A stretch of 64,000 nt of DNA from UBA2357 sp041916775 (GCA_041916775.1 JAYRYZ010000001.1:537224-601223); one strand, 5' to 3'; positions 1 to 8,753 are shown, numbered from the stretch's first letter. Notes: generated from the letters alone by a model not told the origin. Made by a program: numbers and translations.

Positions 1-128
1 ATCGCGCTGACCAGTCGCTTGATGCCGCGCTTGAGCGTGTGCCCTGAGCTGACGCCGCGTACGGCAGGGGACGGGAGCGGTTGTCGATGGGGCATGCGCG
101 CACGACCGGATCCGGAGGCAATGGCCAT
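1..128 (-). CDS. Truncated ORF at the window edge, function unknown
   Basis: An open frame begins with ATG at 128, four bases after the stop of the upstream glycosyltransferase gene on the same strand, and runs off the window with about 42 codons visible. The visible part (starting MAIASGSGRAR) is basic and rich in Ser and Pro, and matches no family I recognise. The tight spacing suggests translation in one transcript with the glycosyltransferase. Codon 12 is a second possible ATG start. The ORF could still be chance in GC-rich DNA, so the call is weak. Confidence 0.35.
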   Translation of the reverse strand, partial: MAIASGSGRARMPHRQPLPSPAVRGVSSGHTLKRGIKRLVSA

Positions 129-132
129 GGCG

Positions 133-1038
133 CTAACCCTGCCTGAGGCGCCACCAGGCGCTGCGCGCGAGCAACATCGGGCGCAGGTGCCTGAGTCCGG
201 TGCGCGCCGTCTCGGCTGCAAGGCGGAAGTGCTGCCCCTTGAGCAGATTGAACGCGAGCTCTACCGACTCCTCGTTGATCCGGGCGAGGAACGCGTCGCG
301 TTGCGCGGGAGTGGTGACGTGCTGCGCGACATGTCTGGCGGCGGCACGCAGCGCGAAGGCGCGTTGCCTGACCGGTCCATGCAGGCGGCTCAATCCGCCT
401 TCGGATTCGGCATAGTGCAAGGTGACCCTGGATACGTGCACGAACGGCGCCAGCGCTGCGGCCTGCAACTGGAGCACGTAGTCATTGGCCGCACGGTACT
501 CCGGCGCCACATTGGCCGCCTGCAACGCGACCTCGCGCCTCAGGGCGATGTTCATTGCCATCGCCAGCGGCCACGACTGGCGCAGCATCTGCGCGAGCGG
601 ATCGGCCAGGCGGGTCATCCGGCCATCCAGCGGAATATTCCGCAGGCGCGCGAACGACCCGAGTGCGCGATGGGGCGAGCGGGTCTCGGCGAACGACACG
701 CCGCAGTCAGGAAAGCGCTCCAGCGCCTCGACATGCAGCGCGATGCGGTCGGGTTCGGGGACGTCGCCGGTGTCGTTGAACATGACGATGTCGGCGGTGC
801 TCACGGTGACACCACGAAACCGCGCCGCCGCGGCGCCTGCGTTGGACTGCCTGACGACCCTGACGGGCGGGGCGTCCGGGAAGCGGAAATGTTCGGCCCC
901 GTCGGAGCCGTCGTCGACGATGATGATTTCTGCCGGCGGATGCGACTGGGCCATGAGGCGAGCCACGGTGTCGTGAAGACGCGGCAGTTCGTTGTAGCAG
1001 GGAATGATGACGGCGACGGAGGCGGGCTTCTTCAGCAT
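133..1038 (-). CDS. Family 2 glycosyltransferase
   Basis: This 301-residue protein is a predicted cytoplasmic GT-A fold transferase that would move a sugar from a nucleotide donor onto a polysaccharide acceptor. The N-terminus shows the family 2 pattern: VAVIIPCYNE at residues 8-17, the nucleotide-binding DDGSDG at 42-47, and FNDTGD at 87-92 in the place of the metal-binding DXD motif. There is no signal peptide or membrane segment. It lies at the edge of a gene set typical of exosortase A-associated exopolysaccharide loci, so a role in EPS repeat-unit assembly is likely. Donor and acceptor cannot be read from the sequence. Confidence 0.85.
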   Translation of the reverse strand: MLKKPASVAVIIPCYNELPRLHDTVARLMAQSHPPAEIIIVDDGSDGAEHFRFPDAPPVRVVRQSNAGAAAARFRGVTVSTADIVMFNDTGDVPEPDRIALHVEALERFPDCGVSFAETRSPHRALGSFARLRNIPLDGRMTRLADPLAQMLRQSWPLAMAMNIALRREVALQAANVAPEYRAANDYVLQLQAAALAPFVHVSRVTLHYAESEGGLSRLHGPVRQRAFALRAAARHVAQHVTTPAQRDAFLARINEESVELAFNLLKGQHFRLAAETARTGLRHLRPMLLARSAWWRLRQG

Positions 1039-1484
1039 GTTTGCATGGTGGATTGCAGACCTACGGTGGGCAGACGGCGTCGCTCGGGCTGCTCGTGTCG
1101 GGTCGTGGCTTTGACATCATCTCAGGGTGTGCTCCATGAGCTGGATTCTAGCGCTCTTGTTACATTGGCATTGCAGGCGAATCGGTGCACGCGAGGACAA
1201 ATTCCTCATTGCTCATGCTTTTCGCGTCTTGCGGGCGGTTGGCGAAGTTGCGCGATATCAAAGCATCATGAATCCGATTCGCGAAATGCCGCGCGACATG
1301 CACCGCGTTCTACGGCTTTGCAAAGCTTTGCAAAGCTTCATGCCGAATCGAGGTGGAGTGCGGGTGCGCGGGAGAGGTCGGGCGATATGATCAGGCCATG
1401 GCTCTGGCATCTCGCGACCGGCGCTTCGCACCCCCTGCGTCCGGCACATCCTCGACAACGAAACCGCGACGGTATTGCGCCACA
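1039..1484. other. Divergent intergenic region with a short palindromic tandem repeat
   Basis: This gap separates two divergently transcribed glycosyltransferase genes and should hold both promoters. The clearest structure is at 1315-1338, where the 10-base unit GCTTTGCAAA occurs twice in tandem followed by GCTT; each unit contains the palindrome TTTGCAAA. The right part (1353 onward) is an open extension of the downstream gene but its codons look non-coding. No RNA gene or convincing -35/-10 pair was found. Confidence 0.5.
1315..1338. repeat. Tandem 10-bp palindromic repeat
   Basis: GCTTTGCAAA is repeated directly twice and followed by GCTT. The core TTTGCAAA is self-complementary, so the block can fold back or offer two protein-binding half-sites one helical turn apart. 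It lies upstream of the plus-strand glycosyltransferase gene. A regulatory role is a guess. Confidence 0.4.
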
Positions 1485-2585
1485 GTGCGGCGCCATGACG
1501 ATACGGTGCTTGAGGTCGTGCTCCTGCCGGATTGGAGCCGCAACAATCCGTACCAGCAACTCCTGTCCCGGGCGCTGTCGGCGCGGGGGATACGTGTCTC
1601 GCTGCGGCATTTTCCCGAGGGCTTTTTCGCCTTGAATCGCATCCTCAGTGCCGGGGTCGCACCAGACGTCCTTCATCTTCATTGGGTGAATGAACTGATC
1701 AGGCCGGTGTGTGCCAGCTCGAGTCCCTTCCGGCGCATGTTGAAGCGCCTGCTGTTGGTGCTGGATGTCTGGCTGGTGCGGGTGCGTGGCGTGTCGGTGG
1801 TATGGACGATCCACAATCTCGTCGCGCACGAGAGCCCGGATGGGGAAGCCGAGATCATTGTGCGACGGGCGTTGGCGAGGGCGTGTTCGTTCGTCATCGT
1901 GCATAGCCAGAGTGCGCTGGAGCGTGTGGAATCGAGCTATAGGCTTCAACTCGCCGCAAAGTCGATGGTGATACCGCACGGCAACTACAACGGATGCTAT
2001 CCGGCCAACCCTGCGCGTACGAGCGCATTGCGCGAGCATTGCAGGATCGATGCAGAATCGCTCGTGGTTCTGTACTTTGGCGCGATCAGGCCCTACAAGG
2101 GGGTTTGCCGGTTTCTTGACACATTGGCCAGCGTCGATAGGTCTGATCTGCGCTTGATCGTCGCCGGTAAGCCGAACAGTAGCGCGCTTGCCGAGGCGAT
2201 CCGCAGCAGGGCGGCCAGGGATGTCAGGGTCTCGTTGCTTCTCGACCACGTACCTGCTGAGGATGTTTCGTCATTCTTCGCGCTTGCGGACATTGTCGCC
2301 ATTCCATTCGAGAACACCCTGACGTCCGGCTCCGTGATCCTCTCGCTGACGATGGGGCGTCCATTGCTGCTTCCGGAGGATGCGAGGGTGCTGGATGCGG
2401 TGAACGACGACTGCGCCGTCTTCTACGATACGCCCGAGGCGCTGGAGCACGCGTTGCGCAGTCTGGACAAGACCTCCCTGGCACGCATGAGAGCCGAGGC
2501 GACGCGACTGGCTGCTGAACGAAGCTGGGACAATGTTGCGCGCAGGACGGAGGTGGCTTACCGGGGCGAGGTTGCTGATGCGTGA
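1485..2585 (+). CDS. Family 4 (GT-B) glycosyltransferase
   Basis: This protein of about 366 residues is a predicted retaining GT-B glycosyltransferase for exopolysaccharide synthesis. The N-terminal Rossmann half contains VLLPDWSRNNPYQQ. The second half contains the donor-site signature GAIRPYKGV and, near the C-terminus, IPFENTLTSGSVILSLTMG, where related enzymes carry an E-x7-E motif. The open frame extends upstream to a GTG at 1353, but that stretch looks non-coding. Homology appears to begin at GTG 1485 or GTG 1506, and neither has a strong ribosome-binding site, so the start is uncertain. It converges on the PLP decarboxylase gene. Sugar specificity is unknown. Confidence 0.82.
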   Translation: MRRHDDTVLEVVLLPDWSRNNPYQQLLSRALSARGIRVSLRHFPEGFFALNRILSAGVAPDVLHLHWVNELIRPVCASSSPFRRMLKRLLLVLDVWLVRVRGVSVVWTIHNLVAHESPDGEAEIIVRRALARACSFVIVHSQSALERVESSYRLQLAAKSMVIPHGNYNGCYPANPARTSALREHCRIDAESLVVLYFGAIRPYKGVCRFLDTLASVDRSDLRLIVAGKPNSSALAEAIRSRAARDVRVSLLLDHVPAEDVSSFFALADIVAIPFENTLTSGSVILSLTMGRPLLLPEDARVLDAVNDDCAVFYDTPEALEHALRSLDKTSLARMRAEATRLAAERSWDNVARRTEVAYRGEVADA

Positions 2586-2630
2586 GGACTTGCGTTCATC
2601 GCCAAGGCTCGCGTGGCCGGCTGACAGGTC

Positions 2631-3878
2631 CTACACCAGCACCTCCACCACCCTCGGATGCCCCAGGAACGCCTGCGGGCTGGCGGTGGGGCCGTAGGCG
2701 CCGGACTGGTAGATGGCGACCAGGTCGCCGGGTTCGGCGGCGGGCAGGGGCATGCGGTCGGCGAGGAGATCCAACGGGGTGCAGAGCGGGCCGACGACCG
2801 AGACGGTTTCGGTTGCGGTGGCGTTCATGCGGTTGGCGATCGCGACCGGGTAGTTCTTGCGGATGACCTGGCCGAAGTTGCCCGACGCCGAGAGGTGGTG
2901 GTGCAGGCCGCCGTCGGCGACGAGGTAGGTGAGGCCGCGCGAGACTTTCTTGTCGATCACCTTGCAGACATAGAGGCCGGCTTCGCCGACGAAGTAGCGG
3001 CCGAGCTCGATGACGATCTCGGCCTGCGGCAGGGCGCTGGCGGCAGCGGCGACGATCTCCTGCAGGTTGGCGCCGATGGGGGCGAGGTCGAGATGGGCTT
3101 CGCCGGGGAAGTAGGGGATGCCGAAGCCGCCGCCGAGGTTGAGGAAGCGCACCGGTGCCGGGGCGTCGGCGGCGAGGCGGCAGGCGAGGGCGAAGCATTT
3201 CTGCTGCGCCTCGACGATGGCCTCGGGCTTGAGGTTCTGCGAGCCGGCGAAGAGGTGGAAGCCTTCGAAGGCGAGGCCGGCGCGGCCGATCTCGGCGAGG
3301 AGCGCGGGTACGGATTCGGCGTCCACCCCGAACTGCTTGGGGCCGCCGCCCATCTTCATGCCCGACGACTTGAGCTCGAAATCCGGATTGACCCGCACCG
3401 CGACCCGCGCCGGCACGCCCAGCGCCTGGGATGCGCGGGCGAGGACCGGGACTTCGCGGAAGGATTCGATGTTCACCAGGATGCCTGCCGCCACCGCCTG
3501 GTGGAGCTCTGCATCCGTCTTGCCCGGGCCGGCGAAGCTGATCTCGCGCGGATCGACGCCGGCATCCAGCGCCACCTGCAATTCGCCGGCCGAGGCGACA
3601 TCGATGCCATCCACCCGTTTCGCCATGTGGCACACCAGGGCCGGCATGGGGTTGGCCTTCATCGCATAGTGAAGCTTGACCGCCGACGGCAGCGCCGCGC
3701 GCAGGGCCGCGACGCGTGCATCGAGCAGGGCGCGGTCGACCACATAGAACGGCGTCTGCCCGACCCGCGCCGCAAGCCGGCTGATGGGCTGCCCACCCAC
3801 GAGCAGCTCGCCGCTGGCGCTGGTGGGGAACTGGTGCATGGGGGCGTGGGTGGGGGCGGATTTGGCTGTGGTGGTCAT
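2631..3878 (-). CDS. PLP-dependent decarboxylase, exosortase A-associated type
   Basis: This 415-residue protein has the fold III (LysA/ornithine decarboxylase) architecture: a PLP-binding TIM barrel followed by a beta domain. Visible landmarks are YAMKANP with the Schiff-base lysine at residue 74, HLFAGSQ at 208-214, the phosphate-binding GGGFG at 249-253, ELGRYFVGEAG from 291, and the dimer-interface catalytic cysteine C366 in CTPLD. This class of decarboxylase is a known component of exosortase A-associated EPS clusters, where its substrate is not established. It differs from diaminopimelate decarboxylase mainly by context. The downstream order with the amidotransferase-like gene and the acyl ligase supports the assignment. 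Confidence 0.88.
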   Translation of the reverse strand: MTTTAKSAPTHAPMHQFPTSASGELLVGGQPISRLAARVGQTPFYVVDRALLDARVAALRAALPSAVKLHYAMKANPMPALVCHMAKRVDGIDVASAGELQVALDAGVDPREISFAGPGKTDAELHQAVAAGILVNIESFREVPVLARASQALGVPARVAVRVNPDFELKSSGMKMGGGPKQFGVDAESVPALLAEIGRAGLAFEGFHLFAGSQNLKPEAIVEAQQKCFALACRLAADAPAPVRFLNLGGGFGIPYFPGEAHLDLAPIGANLQEIVAAAASALPQAEIVIELGRYFVGEAGLYVCKVIDKKVSRGLTYLVADGGLHHHLSASGNFGQVIRKNYPVAIANRMNATATETVSVVGPLCTPLDLLADRMPLPAAEPGDLVAIYQSGAYGPTASPQAFLGHPRVVEVLV

Positions 3879-3944
3879 CGCAGTCGGTCTGGAGAGCGTT
3901 GTGCTATGGACGTTGTTTGTGTCCGGATGGACTTGGACAATGGT

Positions 3945-5747
3945 TCAACCGAGTGGGGCATCATGCTCCCGCATCCAGAACTCCATCATCATCACGATCC
4001 ACACCAGCTCGCCGTAGTAGCCCGGGTGGGCGGGGAGGTGGGTGGAGAAGAGGTCGTCGATGAAGGCGGGGCGGATGATGCCGCGGGTGCCGAAGCTCGC
4101 GAGGGCGTCGCGCGCCAGCGCCTTGAGGCCGTCGTGCTGGGTGGCCCAGACGCCGAAGGGCAGGCCGAAGCCGTGTTTCTTCTTGGTGATGATGGCGTCG
4201 GGCAGGAAGCCGCGCAGCGCCTCCTTGAAGAACCAGCGCAGGGTGAGGCCTTTCAGCTTCCACTCCGGCGGGATGCCGGTGGAGAAGGCGAGGAGTTCGT
4301 CCGACAGCAGCGGGAATGCGACATCCACGCCGGCGAGCTGGGTGGTGCCGATGACCTTGGGCAGGTCGTTGTCGGCGAGGGTGTATTTCCAGTCGTAGGC
4401 CAGCATGCGGTTGACCAGGCTGTCGGCGTGCGCCGCCTGCCAGGTGTCGCGCTGCTGCATGAGCGGGCCTTGCTGGTCCACGCGAGCGAGGAAGTCGGGT
4501 TCGAACAGGTTCTGCATGCCGAGGCGCAGCAGCATGTTGTACATCTGCATGCGGTCGGGCATGGGCACGCGCGCCTGCTCGACGTAGCTCGCGCCCTTCT
4601 TGACGAGCGGGATGCGGTCCATGCCGGGTAGGCCCAGCAGCGGCTCGACCAGGCCGCGCCGCAGCCCGCCGGGGATGTTGTCGTACCAGCCGAACACGCG
4701 TTGCTTGGCGTAGCGGGTGTTGCCGCCGAAGAGCTCGTCGCCGCCGTCGCCGGCGAGGAGTTTTTCGATGCCGTCCTCGCGCGCGCGCGTCGCACAGATC
4801 CAGGCGGGCACCGCCGACGAGTTGCCGAAGGGCTGGTCGTAGTGGGTGGCGACGCGCGGGATGCCGTCGAGCAGGTCGGCGGGCGTGACGTAGTATTCAC
4901 GGTGATCCACGCCGAAGTGCCGCGCGGCGATGCGGGCGTACTCCATCTCGTCGTAGCCGGAGGCGTCGAAGCCGATCGAGTAGGCACGTGCGGGCTGGCC
5001 GAGCACCTTGCACAGCATGCCGCTCACCGTGGAGCTGTCGGTGCCGCCGGAAAGGAAGCAGCCGGTGATATGCCCGGCGGCCTCGCGGGCCACGTCTTGC
5101 TCGATGATGTCGAGGAAGCGCTGTTTGCTCTCGGCGAGGTCGGGGGTGTTGCTTTCGTCGAAGGCGGGTTGCCACCAGGGCATGCACTCCGCGCCGCTGG
5201 CGGTGGTCCATTTCAGCACGTGGCCGGCCGGCAGGCGCTGGACATCCGCGAAGATGGTGCGCGGCGCCGGGATCATGTGGAAATACAGGTAGTCGAAGAT
5301 CGCCTGCGACGACAGCGCGCCCGAGTTGCCCGGCACGCCATCGGCGCGGTCGGAGAAGCGCAGCCCGCCATCCGCCTCGCTGTAGCAGATCGGCCAGGTG
5401 CCGAAGCGGTCGTTCGCCAGCCAGGCCTCGCGGGCCTCGGGCTTGACGATGACCACCGCGAAGCGCCCGTGGGCCACGGCCGGGGCGCTATGGCCGCGGC
5501 TGCGAAAGGCAGCCATCCATGCCGCCGCAACGCCACTGCGGCTGGCGATGCCGGCGAGCTCCACATCCTGGAAGCGCGGCTCGCCGATCGCGAGACACAG
5601 CTCGCCGTGAGCTTCGAACACCTCGATGGGTTCGCGTGTGGCGAGGTAGCCGCCGGGAAAGCGCAGGCTGACGAATCCGGCCGGCGGTTCGGTTTCGGTG
5701 GCCGTGCTGGCCTGGGCGCTCAACTGCCCGGAAAAGCGGCTTCGCAA
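3945..5747 (-). CDS. Asparagine synthetase-like protein lacking the glutaminase cysteine
   Basis: This 600-residue protein carries an asparagine synthase-type ATP-pyrophosphatase domain, with the PP-loop SGGTDSS at 233-239, LLAGDGGDELFGG, and a C-terminal ligase region ending KKKHGFGLPFGVW. Known family members use an N-terminal cysteine to release ammonia from glutamine. Here the N-terminus begins MRSRFSGQ and no Cys is near it, although the degenerate N-terminal domain (about 25-190) is retained. The start is TTG at 5747, preceded by GAGAGGGA at good spacing, which supports a genuine Cys-less N-terminus. It sits between an acyl-AMP ligase and a PLP decarboxylase, fitting an EPS-modifying amide-forming role. 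Nitrogen donor and substrate are unknown. Confidence 0.82.
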   Translation of the reverse strand: MRSRFSGQLSAQASTATETEPPAGFVSLRFPGGYLATREPIEVFEAHGELCLAIGEPRFQDVELAGIASRSGVAAAWMAAFRSRGHSAPAVAHGRFAVVIVKPEAREAWLANDRFGTWPICYSEADGGLRFSDRADGVPGNSGALSSQAIFDYLYFHMIPAPRTIFADVQRLPAGHVLKWTTASGAECMPWWQPAFDESNTPDLAESKQRFLDIIEQDVAREAAGHITGCFLSGGTDSSTVSGMLCKVLGQPARAYSIGFDASGYDEMEYARIAARHFGVDHREYYVTPADLLDGIPRVATHYDQPFGNSSAVPAWICATRAREDGIEKLLAGDGGDELFGGNTRYAKQRVFGWYDNIPGGLRRGLVEPLLGLPGMDRIPLVKKGASYVEQARVPMPDRMQMYNMLLRLGMQNLFEPDFLARVDQQGPLMQQRDTWQAAHADSLVNRMLAYDWKYTLADNDLPKVIGTTQLAGVDVAFPLLSDELLAFSTGIPPEWKLKGLTLRWFFKEALRGFLPDAIITKKKHGFGLPFGVWATQHDGLKALARDALASFGTRGIIRPAFIDDLFSTHLPAHPGYYGELVWIVMMMEFWMREHDAPLG

Positions 5748-5848
5748 GTGATTTCCCTCTCGTCTTGGCGCGGACCACGCGCCCGAAAGGCCGCATGGTG
5801 GTTGAAACTGGATGACATATCAAGCGACCGCGTCACGCTCCCCGCCCA

Positions 5849-7444
5849 TCAGCCGGGCGCTTGACCAGCCTCGCTCGACAGCGTCTTGCGGTCGATCTTG
5901 CCGTTGGGGTTGCGCGGTAACGGGCCCGGGCGCACGTCGATGTGCGCCGGCACCATGTAGGCCGGCATGCGGGTGCGGCATTCGGCAAGGAGTGCGGCCG
6001 GGTCCAGGGTGCCGCCGGCCACCGGGGTGGCGATGACGTGGATGGCCTGGCCGAGGGTGTCGTGGGCGACGCCGAAGGCGACGCACTCGCCGACGACGCC
6101 GGTTGCGTAGAGGATCTCCTCGACCTCGGTGGGGCTCACGCGGTAGCCGGAGGTCTTCATCATCTCGTCGCGCCGGCCGATGAAGTAGAGATAGCCCTCC
6201 TCATCCATGCGCACGGTGTCGCCCGAGAACACAGCGATCTCGGGCAGCACCAGGCCGGACTGGCGGCCGGGGGCGGTGGCCGGCAGTGGCTTGAAGCGTT
6301 CGGCGGTCTTCTCCGGGTCGTTCCAGTAGCCCATCGCCACCAGTGCGCCGCGCTGTACCAACTCGCCCGGCTCGTTGGGCGCGCAGGGGCTGCCGTCCTC
6401 GCGCAGCACCAGCACTTCGCTGTTGGGGATGGCCTTGCCGATCGAATCCGGTCGGACGTCGGCCTGTTCGGGCGGCAGGAAGGTGGCGCGGAAGGCCTCG
6501 GTGAGTCCGTACATCAGGAAGGGCTTGGTACGCGGCAGCATGCCGCGCAGCTTGTTGAGCGTCTCCAGCGGCATGCGTCCACCGGTGTTGGCGATGTAGC
6601 GCAGGTGGTCGGTGATCGTTTCCGGCCATTGCAGTTGCGAGAGCTGGATCCACAGCGGCGGCACGGCGGTGAGGCCGGTGACGCGCTCCTTCTCAAGCGC
6701 CTTGAGCACGTCGCGCGGCATGAGGTAGTTGAGCAGCACCACCCGTGCGCCGCTGTGGAAGGCGGTGGAGAGCTGCGAGAAACCGGCGTCGAAGGACAGC
6801 GGCAGCGCGGCGAGCAGGGTGTCCTCCGCGTGGTTGCCGAGATACTGGGCGACGCTCTTGCCGCCGGCGACCATGTTGCGATGCGACAGCACCACGCCCT
6901 TCGGTCGGCCGGTGCTGCCCGAGGTGTAGAGGATGGCCGCCATGTCGGTGTCGATGATGCGGTGTCCCGCCGCAGTCGGCGCCGCGATCAGGTCGCGCCA
7001 GCGATGCACCGACGCGCCCGGCAGGCTGGGCAGGGTGGCGGGGTCGCCGGTGAGTACCACATGACGCAGATCGTGGCAGTGGCCCAGCGTGGCGGCGAGT
7101 GCATCGAAGCGCTCGGGCGAGGTCACCAGCACGCGCACGTTGCAGTCCTGCAGGATGTAGCCCACCTGCTCGGCCTTGAGGATGGGGTTCACCGGCACGA
7201 ACACCCCGCCCGCCGCCGTGGCGCCGAACATCGCCACGACCGTCTCGGCGCGCTTGTCGAGGTAGATGCCGACGCGCTCCGAGCGGTCCAACCCCAGCCC
7301 GATCAGGCCGCTGGCGAAGGCACGCACCGCAGCGTCGAGTTCGCCATAGCCGAGCGTGGTGGCGCCCGCAGTGAGCGCAGGCGCCTCCGCCGCGCGGTTC
7401 GCGGAGGCGGCGATCAGGTGGTGCAGGAGGGCGGTGTTGTTCAT
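5849..7444 (-). CDS. Acyl-CoA ligase (AMP-forming), exosortase A-associated type
   Basis: This 531-residue member of the ANL adenylating superfamily activates a carboxylate as an acyl-adenylate and transfers it to a thiol. The P-loop YTSGSTGRPKG is at residues 173-183, the A5-like YGLTEAF follows, then the hinge region GRRDEMMKTSGYRVSP, and the catalytic A10 lysine K516 in NPNGKIDR near the end. Family and context (a PLP decarboxylase and an amidotransferase-like gene downstream on the same strand) match exosortase A-associated EPS loci. In such loci an acyl carrier protein is often nearby, but none is seen here. The acyl substrate is unknown. Confidence 0.88.
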   Translation of the reverse strand: MNNTALLHHLIAASANRAAEAPALTAGATTLGYGELDAAVRAFASGLIGLGLDRSERVGIYLDKRAETVVAMFGATAAGGVFVPVNPILKAEQVGYILQDCNVRVLVTSPERFDALAATLGHCHDLRHVVLTGDPATLPSLPGASVHRWRDLIAAPTAAGHRIIDTDMAAILYTSGSTGRPKGVVLSHRNMVAGGKSVAQYLGNHAEDTLLAALPLSFDAGFSQLSTAFHSGARVVLLNYLMPRDVLKALEKERVTGLTAVPPLWIQLSQLQWPETITDHLRYIANTGGRMPLETLNKLRGMLPRTKPFLMYGLTEAFRATFLPPEQADVRPDSIGKAIPNSEVLVLREDGSPCAPNEPGELVQRGALVAMGYWNDPEKTAERFKPLPATAPGRQSGLVLPEIAVFSGDTVRMDEEGYLYFIGRRDEMMKTSGYRVSPTEVEEILYATGVVGECVAFGVAHDTLGQAIHVIATPVAGGTLDPAALLAECRTRMPAYMVPAHIDVRPGPLPRNPNGKIDRKTLSSEAGQAPG

Positions 7445-7465
7445 GGTGGCAAGGTGACGTGCGTT

Positions 7466-7819
7466 TCAGAGGGTTCGGAGCGGATCGGTTACCGGACGGC
7501 TAATTCTTGCGATTTCGGCATATGTCAGTCGTACCCCGCTTTGCCTGGCTGTGCGGACGATCGGCATGTCGAGGTGGCCGTCGTCGATGACAACGTCGAT
7601 CCGCTGGTCGCCGAGTATCGTCTGCAGCTGCGCAGCGAAGCTCGCCGCATGGGTGGCCTTGTCGGATAGCAGGTGGTCGGTGACCACCATCAGGTCGATG
7701 TCTCCGCCGCGACGATCGTCATGCACACGGGAGCCGAAGACCCATACCTCGACGCCAGTGCCGAAGGCGTGATCTGCTTCGTCGAGGATGACGCGGATTT
7801 CTTCGGCGGTCAGGCGCAT
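7466..7819 (-). CDS. MNT-type nucleotidyltransferase domain protein
   Basis: This 117-residue protein is a minimal nucleotidyltransferase of the polymerase beta superfamily. The signature GSRVHDDRRGGDIDLMV (residues 29-45) gives the G-S-x(n)-D-x-D metal-binding pattern, with a third acidic position in IDVVIDDG. Such proteins often act as antitoxins that nucleotidylate a HEPN-domain RNase partner. No HEPN gene is adjacent: upstream is argB (31 bases) and downstream is the acyl ligase (21 bases), all on the same strand. The spacing suggests co-transcription. Either the partner is elsewhere or the protein modifies something else. Confidence 0.78.
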   Translation of the reverse strand: MRLTAEEIRVILDEADHAFGTGVEVWVFGSRVHDDRRGGDIDLMVVTDHLLSDKATHAASFAAQLQTILGDQRIDVVIDDGHLDMPIVRTARQSGVRLTYAEIARISRPVTDPLRTL

Positions 7820-7850
7820 GGCGTGTGGCTCGGCAATCGGTGGTCGGTGC

Positions 7851-8753
7851 CTACTTGCTCTTGATCATCGTGCCGACGCCGTGGTCGGTGAGGATCTCGA
7901 GCAGCAGGCAGTGTTCGACACGGCCGTCGATGACGTGCACCGACTTCACGCCGCTGCGGGCGGCGTCGAGGGCGGAGCCGATCTTGGGCAGCATGCCGCC
8001 GGAGAGGGTGCCGTCGGCGACCATCTCGTCGATCTCGCGCGGGGTGAGCCCGGTGAGGAGGTTGCCGGCCTTGTCGAGCACGCCCGGGGTGTTGGTGAGG
8101 AGCACGAGCTTCTCGGCCTTGAGGATCTCGGCGAGCTTGCCGGCGACGACGTCGGCGTTGATGTTGTAGGTCTCGCCGTTCTCGCCGACGCCGATCGGCG
8201 CGATCACCGGGATGAAGTCGCCCTGGTCGAGGAAGGCGATCAGGCTCGGGTCGATGCTGGTGATCTCGCCCACCTGGCCGACGTCGATGAGGTCGCCCGG
8301 GGGGGCGTCCTTCTTCTGCATCAGGAGCTTCTTCGCGCGGATGAAGCTCGCGTCCTTGCCGGTGAGGCCCACTGCCTTGCCGCCATGCTGGTTGATGAGG
8401 TTCACGATCTCCTTGTTCACCTGGCCGCCCAGCACCATCTCGACCACTTCCATGGTCTCGGCGTCGGTGACGCGCATGCCCTGGACGAACTCGCCCTTCT
8501 TGCCGACGCGCGCGAGCAGGGTCTCGATCTGCGGGCCGCCGCCGTGCACCACCACCGGGTTCAGGCCCACCAGCTTCAGCAGCACCACGTCGCGCGCGAA
8601 GCAGTCCTTGAGGTGCTCGTCGGTCATGGCGTTGCCGCCGTACTTGATGACGATGGTCTTGTCGAAGAAGCGCTTGATGTAGGGCAGGGCCTCGGCGAGG
8701 ATCTCGGCCTTGAGCGCTGGGGAAACCTTGGTGGTGTCGGCGATCTGGTTCAT
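7851..8753 (-). CDS. argB: Acetylglutamate kinase
   Basis: ArgB phosphorylates N-acetylglutamate in the second step of arginine biosynthesis in the cytoplasm. The 300-residue length is typical. Visible family features are the nucleotide/phosphate site IKYGGNAM, the substrate loop VVVHGGGPQI, NINADVVAGKLAE, LLTNTPGVLD, and the C-terminal VEHCLLLEILTDHGVGTMI. The long N-terminal helix preceding IKYGGNAM resembles the hexameric, arginine-sensitive class, so feedback inhibition is plausible. No other arg gene adjoins it; it precedes the nucleotidyltransferase gene on the same strand. Confidence 0.97.
   Translation of the reverse strand: MNQIADTTKVSPALKAEILAEALPYIKRFFDKTIVIKYGGNAMTDEHLKDCFARDVVLLKLVGLNPVVVHGGGPQIETLLARVGKKGEFVQGMRVTDAETMEVVEMVLGGQVNKEIVNLINQHGGKAVGLTGKDASFIRAKKLLMQKKDAPPGDLIDVGQVGEITSIDPSLIAFLDQGDFIPVIAPIGVGENGETYNINADVVAGKLAEILKAEKLVLLTNTPGVLDKAGNLLTGLTPREIDEMVADGTLSGGMLPKIGSALDAARSGVKSVHVIDGRVEHCLLLEILTDHGVGTMIKSK

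Noticed and set aside
1353..1484. N-terminal extension of the GT-B glycosyltransferase from GTG 1353
   Set aside because: The codons look non-coding, and the glycosyltransferase fold begins after position 1500.
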